Assembly (NCBI GenBank): GCA_025350465.1
Contig: JANXXU010000013.1
Coordinates: 44,182-108,181, forward strand
Direction of reading: 5' to 3'
DNA: 64,000 nt
Origin: Alphaproteobacteria bacterium
GTDB taxonomy: Bacteria; Pseudomonadota; Alphaproteobacteria; Micropepsales; Micropepsaceae
Under the pieces are notes generated by a model. The model searched no databases. It was not told the origin of the DNA and saw nothing but the letters and a program-made list of their open reading frames with translations. The position numbers and the translations under genes are program-made. Positions within the stretch are counted from its first letter, which is position 1. Each line of letters opens with the position of its first letter. Positions 53,087 through 62,916 of the stretch are shown here, piece after piece.

Positions 53087-55012
53087 ATGCGCTTTAGCCC
53101 GCGATTTTTGGATGAGTTGCGCGATCGGGTGCGTGTCACCGAGGTCGTCGGCCGCAAGGTCCGGCTGATCCGGCGCGGGCACAATCACGTCGGCTTGTGT
53201 CCGTTCCACAACGAGAAGACGCCGTCGTTCTCGATCAACGAGCAGAAGGGATTTTATCACTGCTTCGGCTGCGGCGCGCATGGCGACATCATCACCTTCG
53301 TGATGGAGACGGAGGGGCTCACGTTCCCCGAAACCGTTGAGCAGCTCGCGAACCAAGCGGGCATGCCATTACCGGCACGCGACGCGCACGAAGAGGAGCG
53401 CGAGAAAACGCGGCGTTCGCTCTACGACGTGATGGAGCTTGCGGCCGTCTTCTTCGAGAGCGAACTGCAAGGCGCGCGCGGAAAGAAGGCGCTGGCTTAT
53501 CTTGAAGGCCGCGCGCTCACCGGCTCAGGCGTTGCGCCGTTCCGCTTGGGCTTTGCGCCGGAGTCGCGCAGCGCGCTGAAGGAGCATCTGACCGGCAAAG
53601 GCGTTTCGCTCGACGAAATGATCGAGGCGGGTTTGCTGATCGCGCCGGACGACGGCAGCCCGCCTTACGACCGCTTTCGCGGCCGGGTGATTTTTCCGAT
53701 CGCCGACGGGCGCGGGCGGATCATCGCGCTCGGCGGACGCACGCTCGATCCCGAGGGCACGCCCAAATATCTGAACTCGCCCGAGACGCCGCTCTTCAGG
53801 AAGAGCGCGGTGCTGTTCAATCTGGGCCAAGCGCGCAAGGCCGTGGGGCAAGGCGCTCTGCTTGTCGCCGTCGAAGGCTATGTCGACGTGATCGCGATGG
53901 TCGCGGCCGGGTTCGGCGGTGCGGTCGCGCCGCTCGGCACCGCGCTGACGGAAGAGCATCTCGGCATGATGTGGCGCATGGCGCCCGAGCCGATCCTCTG
54001 TTTCGACGGCGATGCCGCCGGGCAGAAGGCGGCGTTTCGCTCGCTCGATCTGGCGTTGCCGCTGCTCGAGCCCGGGCAGTCGTTGCGTTTCGCCGTGCTG
54101 CCGGAAGGCGAAGATCCCGACGATCTGATCCGTGCGAAGGGCGCCGGCGCAATGCAATCCGTGCTCGCCGAGGCGCAACCTTTGTCCGACGTCTTGTGGC
54201 GGCGCGAGAGCGAGGGCCACGATCTCACGACGCCGGAGCGGCGCGCCGGCTTCGAAGGCCGGATCATGGGTTTTGCAAACCAGATCGCCGATCCGAAGGT
54301 CCGCGAGCATTATCGCCGGCTCTATCAGGAGCGCATTCGCGAGCTCTTCGGCGGCGCGCCGGCGGCCAAATCGGGGGGGCTGCGCGAGTGGCGGCCGCCG
54401 ATGCCGCGGCGCAAATGGGGCGAGGCGCCGAACCCGGCGCGCGATCATCGCGAGAGCCGGGCCTTCAGCGGCCAGGCGTCGGACGCCCTAAAGCGGTCGC
54501 TGGCGGCGCGCGCCTCAAGCCACGCCGTGATTTCCTCGGTCCGGCTCTTGGAGGCATTGCTCCTCGCGGTGCTCAACCACCCCTTCCTTTTGGAGGCAGA
54601 AGTCGAGACCTTGTCGGCGTTGGCGATCGAGGACGCTCAACTTGACAAGCTTCGGAGCGAACTTCTACATGCGGCCTCTTCGGGCCAAACCCTTGACAGT
54701 CAAGGCATACGAGACCACCTCACCGACCGGGGAATGGGGGCCGTTTACCAAGTCATGGAGCAAAGGCCGTTGCTCAGAGGCATGCCGTTTACGCAGGCCG
54801 GATCGGCCATGGCGACCGTGCGCGAGGGCTGGGCCCACGCCATCCGCCGCTACCGCAAGCTGACGGACCTCGAAGATGAGCGGATTTCGGCGGCTGCGGC
54901 CATGAAATCGGACGACACCGAGGAAAGCCGCCTGCGCCTGGACGAAGTCGACAAAGCGCAGAAGTCGCCGGAAGGATCGGAAGCAGGCCCCCCTGATTCA
55001 TCTGCCATATAG
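53087..55012 (+). CDS. dnaG: DNA primase
   Basis: Zinc finger 'CPFHNEKTPSFSINEQKGFYHCFGCGAHGDIITFVM', TOPRIM 'VAVEGYVDVIAM'. Confidence 0.98.
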   Translation: MRFSPRFLDELRDRVRVTEVVGRKVRLIRRGHNHVGLCPFHNEKTPSFSINEQKGFYHCFGCGAHGDIITFVMETEGLTFPETVEQLANQAGMPLPARDAHEEEREKTRRSLYDVMELAAVFFESELQGARGKKALAYLEGRALTGSGVAPFRLGFAPESRSALKEHLTGKGVSLDEMIEAGLLIAPDDGSPPYDRFRGRVIFPIADGRGRIIALGGRTLDPEGTPKYLNSPETPLFRKSAVLFNLGQARKAVGQGALLVAVEGYVDVIAMVAAGFGGAVAPLGTALTEEHLGMMWRMAPEPILCFDGDAAGQKAAFRSLDLALPLLEPGQSLRFAVLPEGEDPDDLIRAKGAGAMQSVLAEAQPLSDVLWRRESEGHDLTTPERRAGFEGRIMGFANQIADPKVREHYRRLYQERIRELFGGAPAAKSGGLREWRPPMPRRKWGEAPNPARDHRESRAFSGQASDALKRSLAARASSHAVISSVRLLEALLLAVLNHPFLLEAEVETLSALAIEDAQLDKLRSELLHAASSGQTLDSQGIRDHLTDRGMGAVYQVMEQRPLLRGMPFTQAGSAMATVREGWAHAIRRYRKLTDLEDERISAAAAMKSDDTEESRLRLDEVDKAQKSPEGSEAGPPDSSAI

Positions 55013-55024
55013 TAGGGGGATCTT

Positions 55025-57634
55025 GTGAGCCGAAAACTCCCGTGGCCGTTTTCTCTTTTTATCGCTGACGAAGCTGACGTGACAAAGAAACAGACCGAAG
55101 ACCGCAAAGCCGCCGCGAAATCCGTGCCGGCCGCAAAAAAGACAGTGGAAAAGACGGGCACCAAGCCTGCAGGGGGGAAACCGACGGTTAAGGCCGACGC
55201 GAAAGCGCCGCCGCCAAAGCCGAACGGCAAGACTGCGGCAAAAGCGCCGCCGCCAAAGCCCGGGGCTAGCAAGCCGTCCGCTGCGCCAGCTTCCGCCAAG
55301 AGCGCATTACTGACCAAGTCCGCCGCGCCTCAAAAGCCTTCAGCCCCAGTAAAACCAGTTTCCCCCGGAGCGGCAAAGTTCATGACGAAGATTCCAGGCG
55401 CCGCTCAGAAATTGCTCGCCGGACAGCGCCCGTTGGCGCAGAGCGGCAAGCAAGCGGCGGCCAAGACGCAAAAGCCCGGCGAGGCCGAACCGCAGGGTGA
55501 AGATCGCCACGATTCCCCGCTGCTCGATCTGACCGACGCCGCCGTCAAGAAGATGATCGCGCGGGCCAAGACGCGCGGCTACGTCACCTATGACGAGCTG
55601 AACAAGGTGCTGCCGTCCGAGCAGGTGTCGTCCGAGCAGATCGAAGACACGATGTCGCTCCTCAGCGACATGGGCATCAACGTCGTCGAGACGGAAGAGA
55701 AAGAAGAAGAGTCCGAAGGCGGCACCGACGTCGCCCTGCAGAAAGAAGAAACGACCGCCGTCACCAAGGTCGAGACCGAGGTGGTCGAGCGCACGGACGA
55801 TCCGGTGCGCATGTACTTACGCGAGATGGGCTCGGTCGAGCTGCTCTCGCGCGAAGGCGAAATCGCCATCGCCAAGCGCATCGAGGCGGGGCGCGAATTG
55901 ATGATCGGCGCGCTCTGCGAAAGCCCGCTGACATTCGAAGCGATCATGGTGTGGCGCGACGAATTGAACGAAGGCAAGATTTTGCTGCGCGACATCATCG
56001 ACCTCGACGCGACCTATGGCGGTGGACCGGAAGGCAAATTGCTGGCGCAGCAACAGGCATTGCTGCAGCAGCAGATCGCCGACGGCTTGGTGCAGCCGTC
56101 GCCCGAACTCGCCAGCATTATGCAACAGCGGCCGATGCAGCCGACGCAACAGCGCTCGCCGTTCGGCCAGCCGATGCGCCCGGGCATGCCGATCGGCGGC
56201 CAACCGCCGCGTCCCGGAATGCCGGGTGCGCCCAAGCCGTTCCTGCGCGCGGTGCCGTACGCGGCGCCGAGGCCGGCGGTGAAGACTGCCGAGGACGGCG
56301 ACGTCACGGCCGTCGAAGGCGGCACACCCGAACCGCAGGAAGACACCGGCGAGGACGATGAGGGCAATCTCTCGCTCGCCGCGATGGAAGCGACGCTGAA
56401 GCCCAAGATCCTCGAGACGTTCGAAGAGATCGCCTCGCGCTACAAGAAGCTCGGCAAGCTCCAGGACGCCGAGATCGAAGCGCATATCTCGTCGGAAGAG
56501 TTGTCGACGAGCCAGGACCGGCGCTACAAGAAACTGAAGAACGAGACGATCGAGCTGGTGAAGAGCTTGCGGTTGAACAACAACCGCATCGAAGCGCTGG
56601 TCGACCACAAATACGGCCTCAACAAGCGTTTGATCGGGCTCGAGTCGCGTTTGCTGCGTCTGGCCGAAAGCCACGGCGTGCCGCGCGAGGAATTCCTGAA
56701 GGAGCACGAGGGCGAAGAGCTCGACCCCAACTGGGCGCGCCGCGTCGGCCGCTTGACGCGCCGCGGCTGGAAGGACTTCGCCCACGAGGAGCGCGACAAG
56801 ATCCGCGATCTGCGCGGCGAAATCCAAGTCTTGGCGCAGGAGACGCGCCAGCCGATCTCCGAGTTCAAGCGCATCGTGCGCACGGTGCAAAAGGGCGAGC
56901 GCGAAGCCCGCCAGGCGAAGAAGGAAATGGTCGAGGCCAATTTGCGCCTCGTGATTTCGATCGCCAAGAAATACACCAACCGCGGCTTGCAGTTCCTCGA
57001 CCTCATCCAGGAAGGCAATATCGGCTTGATGAAGGCGGTCGATAAGTTCGAATACCGCCGCGGCTATAAATTCTCGACCTATGCGACGTGGTGGATCCGG
57101 CAGGCGATCACGCGCTCGATCGCCGACCAGGCGCGCACCATCCGCATCCCGGTCCATATGATCGAGACGATCAACAAGCTGGTGCGCACCTCGCGCCAGA
57201 TGCTGCACGAAATCGGCCGCGAGCCGACGCCGGAAGAACTTGCAGAGAAATTGGCGATGCCGCTGGAGAAGGTGCGCAAGGTTCTGAAGATCGCCAAGGA
57301 GCCGATCAGCCTCGAGACGCCGATCGGCGACGAGGAAGATTCCCATCTAGGCGATTTCATCCCCGACACCAACGCTATCCTGCCGATCGACGCCGCCATC
57401 CAATCGAATCTGCGCGAGACGACGACGCGGGTTCTGGCCTCGCTGACGCCGCGCGAGGAGCGCGTCTTGCGCATGCGCTTCGGCATCGGCATGAATACCG
57501 ACCACACGCTCGAAGAAGTGGGCCAGCAGTTCTCGGTCACCCGCGAACGCATCCGCCAGATCGAAGCGAAGGCGCTCAGGAAGCTGAAACACCCGAGTAG
57601 GTCGCGGAAGCTGCGGAGTTTCTTGGATAATTAG
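55025..57634 (+). CDS. rpoD: RNA polymerase sigma factor RpoD
   Basis: '[32 protein letters not shown]', region 2 '[36 protein letters not shown]', region 4; GTG start 55025 or 55079. Confidence 0.98.
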   Translation: MSRKLPWPFSLFIADEADVTKKQTEDRKAAAKSVPAAKKTVEKTGTKPAGGKPTVKADAKAPPPKPNGKTAAKAPPPKPGASKPSAAPASAKSALLTKSAAPQKPSAPVKPVSPGAAKFMTKIPGAAQKLLAGQRPLAQSGKQAAAKTQKPGEAEPQGEDRHDSPLLDLTDAAVKKMIARAKTRGYVTYDELNKVLPSEQVSSEQIEDTMSLLSDMGINVVETEEKEEESEGGTDVALQKEETTAVTKVETEVVERTDDPVRMYLREMGSVELLSREGEIAIAKRIEAGRELMIGALCESPLTFEAIMVWRDELNEGKILLRDIIDLDATYGGGPEGKLLAQQQALLQQQIADGLVQPSPELASIMQQRPMQPTQQRSPFGQPMRPGMPIGGQPPRPGMPGAPKPFLRAVPYAAPRPAVKTAEDGDVTAVEGGTPEPQEDTGEDDEGNLSLAAMEATLKPKILETFEEIASRYKKLGKLQDAEIEAHISSEELSTSQDRRYKKLKNETIELVKSLRLNNNRIEALVDHKYGLNKRLIGLESRLLRLAESHGVPREEFLKEHEGEELDPNWARRVGRLTRRGWKDFAHEERDKIRDLRGEIQVLAQETRQPISEFKRIVRTVQKGEREARQAKKEMVEANLRLVISIAKKYTNRGLQFLDLIQEGNIGLMKAVDKFEYRRGYKFSTYATWWIRQAITRSIADQARTIRIPVHMIETINKLVRTSRQMLHEIGREPTPEELAEKLAMPLEKVRKVLKIAKEPISLETPIGDEEDSHLGDFIPDTNAILPIDAAIQSNLRETTTRVLASLTPREERVLRMRFGIGMNTDHTLEEVGQQFSVTRERIRQIEAKALRKLKHPSRSRKLRSFLDN

Positions 57635-57678
57635 GTTCGAGAGCGTCCTTGCGGCACTCCCGCGATGATTTTTCGCCG

Positions 57679-58428
57679 CTACCGCTTCCGATAGAAGAGC
57701 CGAGGATCGAGGGACGACGGGCTAACCTTCGCCGCAAGATCACCTTTCTTCGCCGTATCCGCGATCTTCGCCGCGAAGCCGTCGCTCGCATAGGGGCTGA
57801 CGATGACTTCGTCGATAAACGTGGCGAGATCGAGCGGGACGTCGAGGCCGGCTTCCGGGATTTCGTAGCCGATCGCTGCGTTTACAAGTATTCGTACCTC
57901 GCGCTCGTGCTCAAAGCCGTGATTTTTGATCATGAACGGACGAAAGGTATTGGGCAGCGGTCCGTCCACCACCAGGCCGTCCTTGGAATGATCGAGGTAC
58001 GTCACCTTGCCTACGCCGCACAGCCCGATTGCGCCGCTCGACTTCGCCTCATCTTCCATTTTCACGACGAGCTCTTCGAGCTTGGCGAACGTCGACACGA
58101 TAGCGATGCTGTCGCCCTTGGCATAAAGGTCCCACATCGCGACTGACTCGTACTCCGCACCCACCCAGCAGGAAGCGGCCGTCCTTGGACGCTGAAAATC
58201 GGTGTACGCTGCGATGTCAAAGCCGCCCCTCTTCTTCACGTCGTCCCAAAATTCGTAATCCTTTTTGGGCCACGCGCCTTCGAAGTGATCGCCGAAGCGG
58301 TCCACGCGGGTGAAGTGAAGGAGGGCGGTGCCGAAGAGGTGTTCGATCTTCGGCAACGTCAAGTACCGCCATACGCGCGCCTCGGGCGGCAGCTTGTTGG
58401 CAAAAGCGGGGTGAACAGGTGCTGTCAT
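57679..58428 (-). CDS. DUF2971-like protein
   Basis: 'VWRYLTLPKIEHLFGTALLHFTRVDRFGDHFEGAWP...MWDLYAKGDSIAIVSTFAKL'. Confidence 0.75.
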   Translation of the reverse strand: MTAPVHPAFANKLPPEARVWRYLTLPKIEHLFGTALLHFTRVDRFGDHFEGAWPKKDYEFWDDVKKRGGFDIAAYTDFQRPRTAASCWVGAEYESVAMWDLYAKGDSIAIVSTFAKLEELVVKMEDEAKSSGAIGLCGVGKVTYLDHSKDGLVVDGPLPNTFRPFMIKNHGFEHEREVRILVNAAIGYEIPEAGLDVPLDLATFIDEVIVSPYASDGFAAKIADTAKKGDLAAKVSPSSLDPRLFYRKR

Positions 58429-58481
58429 AGACGTTATTATATCACGCGACTCTCAGAGCATACCGCATCGATCGGAAACAG

Positions 58482-59513
58482 ATGTCGACGCGAGACGAAG
58501 AAGAGCGGCGCGCGCGCGCATGGCTAGGCGAACGAGGGTACGCTTGCGAGCGGCCGAAGTGGCTGCCCAAGGGTCGCAACCCTGACTATTGGGCGCAAAC
58601 GGAAACCGTCGATCCGCCCGGAATTTGGATTGAGGTCAAGAGCACGGATGAAGACGGCGGAACGTCTGCGCTTGGAAAGCACTATCCGCAGATTAGCGAC
58701 GCGGTCATTCCACCAGGGCTTCACGGGCATGCGCTATTTCACTTGGCGGCGGACACCGCCAAACAATCCATCGCTCGCTTGCTCAAGAGCTTCGCGCTGC
58801 AGGCGCCCCGGTATGTCGGCAAGAAGTGCGTGCTCGCGTTTGTCCAGCAGTCGCGCGACAAGAAGGATTTGCTTCGCGCCGAGGTCACAACCGAGATCCC
58901 GGAGATGCTATGGATCTTCGGCAGCGGCGGCGGCCTGTTTCATCCACCGCTCGGAATGGTCAAGGACAGCTACGCGATAACCTCGGTCTTTGACCGCACA
59001 GCGCTGGTGCGCAGCGAAAGAGCGTTCAACATTTTTGATTGGCTTGGGAAAAATGAGTGCGCGCTGGTCGTTCACCTCGATCCGTGCGACCGGCCACTCG
59101 AACAAATTTCATCCATGTCTGGTGGAACGGTGACGCTGCGCGAAAAGTCTGTCGCGGCGCTTGCCGATGCCAACAATCAGATCAAGACTGCATGCCGGGT
59201 GCGACCTGCGCCAGGTATTGCTTTGTTAGTACCGCGTGATCGGCACGCCAGCTCGTTGATGGTTCAAGCGGCCTGCTATGGGCAACTACAAGTCCCCGTG
59301 ACCGTGGCTGCAGAACACTCAGGCCAATCGGCTCAGATGTTTCATGGCGGAGGCGGAGTATTTGCCGAGGGAAAGAACCGGCATCTGTCTGCAGCGATCT
59401 TGCTTACGATGTCCGGAGACGCAACGTTCTATCCCAACCCATACGCGCATCACAAAATTCTCGACGATGCTCAAGTCTTCGACGGGGCGACGAGGGCGCG
59501 TGTTTCCTTCTGA
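58482..59513 (+). CDS. Hypothetical protein with N-terminal PD-(D/E)XK-like nuclease signature
   Basis: 'GRNPDYWAQTETVDPPGIWIEVKSTDE' fits PD-Xn-ExK; remainder unrecognised. Confidence 0.6.
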   Translation: MSTRDEEERRARAWLGERGYACERPKWLPKGRNPDYWAQTETVDPPGIWIEVKSTDEDGGTSALGKHYPQISDAVIPPGLHGHALFHLAADTAKQSIARLLKSFALQAPRYVGKKCVLAFVQQSRDKKDLLRAEVTTEIPEMLWIFGSGGGLFHPPLGMVKDSYAITSVFDRTALVRSERAFNIFDWLGKNECALVVHLDPCDRPLEQISSMSGGTVTLREKSVAALADANNQIKTACRVRPAPGIALLVPRDRHASSLMVQAACYGQLQVPVTVAAEHSGQSAQMFHGGGGVFAEGKNRHLSAAILLTMSGDATFYPNPYAHHKILDDAQVFDGATRARVSF

Positions 59514-59517
59514 CAAT

Positions 59518-59715
59518 TGGCGACAACAGCGCATTCGAAAAAGGCGACAGGACAGCTATTCCTTCGCCTCATTGACGCTGCCGGGAACGGGTAAACCGTC
59601 CAAAAACGAAGCGCGGCGACAGCATTCATATTTTCTCGCTTTCTGGGAGATACGGCGACAGGATACCAATTCCCTCGGCTCAATCACCCCGAAGGCAATA
59701 GGTAAGCCGTATTAG
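59518..59715 (+). repeat. Degenerate direct repeats 'GGCGACAGGATACCxATTCCC...'
   Basis: Four units starting near 59518, 59542, 59614, 59653. Confidence 0.6.
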
Positions 59716-59747
59716 CAATTGAAATAATTCAGCACGGGGTAGACCGG

Positions 59748-60653
59748 ATGGATTTCGAAGCTGACATTCGAGAGCATGTGCTAGCGCACCTTCCGTACCC
59801 GCCGGAATTCGAGAGCGAGTTGCGACAGAAGCCAATCGAGGATTTGGCGATCATCTACGGAAATTGGTGTAGCCGACATATTCAAACGCGCCCGCGCACC
59901 GTACACAAATCGGCCGCGCTGCGTCTCAACCCCCAGGCCGTCACATTCGAGCGCGTATTGGTTGCGATTACCGAAAAGGTCAAAACAGGGGTCGACATAA
60001 CACCCCATCTGAGTCGACGCATTCGGCACGGATACGTGGCGCCGGACACAAACAAACCTAAGGCGCTTAACCGACGAAAAGACCTTGACCTCCTCCTGAA
60101 CGATTGGGGCATGCATCACCTCCATCTTTCGACGATGCTCGAAGCCGACGGTTTCGTCTCGCGAACCGGGCCGCTGCTATTTGTGATCTTTAGACATTCT
60201 GATGCATATTTGGTTGATATCGCCGAGCATGGCGATTGGACCAACGATCAAATGATCGATGTTGTGATCAAAGAGTGGCCAACAATTGGAGCGGTAGCAG
60301 AACTAAAGGGCGTGTTGCCGCCGACACAGCAACCAAGCGCGAAAGAACGCCAAACCCTTCGAAACGCGGGAATCAATTCGCCTCTCGTCGCCGACGGAAA
60401 GGTTTTTTTCCCGCTGGCTGGCCTGACAACCGCAGGGACAGCCGGCAGCGTGACCATGGCAGTCATTCACCTCTTCAAGGGCCTTAAACGCTTCATCGCG
60501 ATGATGAGCGATGACCCGGATTTCGTCGCTAAATCAATGAGCTCTTACGGCGTTGAGACCCCAGCAACGCCGGACTTGCACTTTGCTTTCTTCGAAGACG
60601 GTGGATACGGCATAATCGAGCGCATCACCGGCTTCCGATTCCGCCTTCTCTAA
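59748..60653 (+). CDS. Hypothetical protein, accessory
   Basis: 301-aa ORF with 'RKDLDLLLNDWGMHHLHLSTMLEADGFVSRTGPLLFVIFRHSDAYLVDIAEHGDW'; family not recognised. Confidence 0.65.
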   Translation: MDFEADIREHVLAHLPYPPEFESELRQKPIEDLAIIYGNWCSRHIQTRPRTVHKSAALRLNPQAVTFERVLVAITEKVKTGVDITPHLSRRIRHGYVAPDTNKPKALNRRKDLDLLLNDWGMHHLHLSTMLEADGFVSRTGPLLFVIFRHSDAYLVDIAEHGDWTNDQMIDVVIKEWPTIGAVAELKGVLPPTQQPSAKERQTLRNAGINSPLVADGKVFFPLAGLTTAGTAGSVTMAVIHLFKGLKRFIAMMSDDPDFVAKSMSSYGVETPATPDLHFAFFEDGGYGIIERITGFRFRLL

Positions 60654-60667
60654 CTATCAGGTGAAAC

Positions 60668-60815
60668 CAGGGACAGCATACCTATTCATCGGCGGTTGCC
60701 GGCCCAGCCGCGGGCGGTCAGGAATGCAGCGACGGGATACATTCCCGCCGGTCCAATCACTACACAGGCAATACGCAACCTTTCCCGAACTCGGCTTTCT
60801 GGGATTGACACGAGT
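60668..60815 (+). repeat. Further degenerate copies of the same repeat downstream of the 59748 gene
   Basis: 'GGGACAGCATACCTATTCATCGGCGG' and 'GCGACGGGATACATTCCCGCCGGTCCAATCACTACACAGGCAATACGCAACC'. Confidence 0.5.
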
Positions 60816-61091
60816 CGCTTCATGCTTATGACAAAGGTGTTTCGTTTGACATTGTGAAATGGGATGTCCTGAGGCGGTTGCGGCCCAATGCGCGATGTGT
60901 GCCCGGATTGCGCCCCGTGTTCGGTGCGTTAAGCCTGTCTGCTTCTGCGGGCTCCTGCTGTAAATTTCTGCTTTTAACAGCGAAATACAGCGGGATGGCC
61001 CGATGCGATGCGACGGCGAAACAGGGCCAAGCAGGCGCCGGAATTGCCTGCGATCGATTTGGCTTGGTTCCAACTGGACGCGCTCCACTTC

Positions 61092-62795
61092 ATGAAGATT
61101 GCGACCTTCAACGTCAACAACATCAGGAAGCGGCTACCCAATCTCATCGATTGGCTTGATGCGACGAAGCCCGATGTCGTCTGCCTGCAGGAGCTCAAGG
61201 CGACGGACGCGGAATTTCCCGCAGCTGCGATTAAGAAAAAAGGATACGGCGCCGTTTGGCGGGGGCAGAAATCGTGGAACGGGGTTGCGATTCTTGCGCG
61301 CGGGGCTGAGCCCGTTCTGACGCGCGACGCGCTGCCCGGCGATGCGAAGGACGGCGAGGCGCGCTATATCGAGGCGGCGGTGAACGGCGTGCTGATCGCC
61401 TCGCTCTACGCGCCGAACGGCAATCCGCAGCCGGGGCCGAAATTCAAGTCCAAGCTCGCGTGGATGGAGCGGCTCATCAAACATGCGGCCGAGCTCACCG
61501 CGTCCGGCGCGCCGATCGTACTCGCCGGCGATTACAATGTCGTGCCGACCGATTTCGATATTTATGTTTCGAAGACGGATTCATATGCCAAGAACGCGCT
61601 GGTTCAACCGGCGCCGCGAGAGCACTTTCGCCGCCTGCTCGCGCAAGGCTGGACAGACGCCATGCGCAAGCTCCACCCGAACGCGCCGATGTTCACGTTC
61701 TGGGACTACATGCGCAACAGATGGCCGCGCGATGCAGGCTTACGGCTCGATCATCTGTTGTTGAGTCCGGAGGCGGCGAAACGGCTCGTCGCGGCGGATG
61801 TCGATCGCGATGTGCGTGCGCAAGGTAACGCCAGCGACCACGCGCCGGCGTGGATCGAACTCAGCGACGGCAAAGCGCCGCGACGCGCTCAAACGACTTC
61901 AGCGAAGGGCGGCGACATGAAGGCCAAGCCGACCAGGCAGACGACGAAGAAAAAATTGGCGCGGCCGCTGCTGGTGGTCGACGGCGATAACTTCGCCCAC
62001 CGCTCCTATCACGCGTTGCCGAAGTCGATCCTAAGGCGGGGCAAGAAACCCGCGGGCGCGATTCTGGGCTTTGCCAACATGCTGGTGCGGCTCTATCAAG
62101 CGGAGCAGCCGCGGGCCGTGCTCGTCGCTTGGGACACGTTGGAGGCGTCCACGTACCGCCACAATGCCTTCCCGGATTACCAAAGCGGGCGCGAATTCGA
62201 CGACGCCTTGCTCGAGCAGCTCGATCTGTTGCCGCAGGTGGTCGAGGCGTTCGGCTTTGCCATTGCCAAAGCGGCGGGCTACGAGGCCGATGATTTCCTT
62301 GCCGCCGGGGTTGCGGCAGAGGAGCGGCGGGGCGGCACGGTGCTCGTCGCCAGCGGCGATCGCGACACGTTTCAGCTGGCGTCGGAACGCACGACCATTC
62401 TTTACCCGCAGCGCGGCGGCGAGATGGCGCGCATCGGTCCGGCGGAGGTGCGCGAGCGCTACGGCGTCGATCCGGGACAGGTGCCGGATTTCATCGCGCT
62501 GCGCGGCGATCCGTCCGACAAGCTGCCGGGCGCGCGCGGCGTCGGCGCGGTCGGGGCCGCCAACCTAATCCAAAAATATGGGACATTGGAGAACGTGCTG
62601 AAGGCAGGCCGCTTTCCGACGCAGGCCGAGGAGCTGCGGCTCTTCCGCAAAATCGCCACCATGAATGCCAAGGCGCCGCTGCCGCGCATTGCCGACCAAA
62701 AGCCCAATTGGGCGAAGGCCGCCAGCCTGATGCGCGCGTGGGAGATCAATCGCCTGGCCGATCGCCTCGAAGAATTGGCAGAGAGGAAGGGCTAA
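61092..62795 (+). CDS. Exonuclease III (AP endonuclease) fused in one ORF to a 5'-3' exonuclease / flap nuclease domain
   Basis: XthA: 'MKIATFNVNNIRKRLPNLIDWL', 'LAGDYNVVPTDFDIY', 'LRLDHLLLSPEA', 'ASDHAPAWIEL'; FEN: 'LLVVDGDNFAHRSYHALP', 'AAGYEADDFLAAGVAAE', 'VLVASGDRDTFQLAS', 'IALRGDPSDKLPGARGVGAVGAANLIQKYGTLENVL'. Confidence 0.92.
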   Translation: MKIATFNVNNIRKRLPNLIDWLDATKPDVVCLQELKATDAEFPAAAIKKKGYGAVWRGQKSWNGVAILARGAEPVLTRDALPGDAKDGEARYIEAAVNGVLIASLYAPNGNPQPGPKFKSKLAWMERLIKHAAELTASGAPIVLAGDYNVVPTDFDIYVSKTDSYAKNALVQPAPREHFRRLLAQGWTDAMRKLHPNAPMFTFWDYMRNRWPRDAGLRLDHLLLSPEAAKRLVAADVDRDVRAQGNASDHAPAWIELSDGKAPRRAQTTSAKGGDMKAKPTRQTTKKKLARPLLVVDGDNFAHRSYHALPKSILRRGKKPAGAILGFANMLVRLYQAEQPRAVLVAWDTLEASTYRHNAFPDYQSGREFDDALLEQLDLLPQVVEAFGFAIAKAAGYEADDFLAAGVAAEERRGGTVLVASGDRDTFQLASERTTILYPQRGGEMARIGPAEVRERYGVDPGQVPDFIALRGDPSDKLPGARGVGAVGAANLIQKYGTLENVLKAGRFPTQAEELRLFRKIATMNAKAPLPRIADQKPNWAKAASLMRAWEINRLADRLEELAERKG

Positions 62796-62916
62796 TGTCA
62801 GGAGCCTGCATACCCCCACCCAAGCGCCGCCAGGACCGCGCGGGCGCGCGGTGCGGCGCTATCCCTCCCCACAAGGGTGGAGGGAGAATAGACTGCCCGA
62901 AACTGGGGAAGCTTTC

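Noticed and set aside
60657-61088. 143-aa minus-strand ORF in the intergenic region before the XthA fusion
   Set aside because: Covers the degenerate repeats, has no recognisable domain, and has irregular composition; not supported as a gene.
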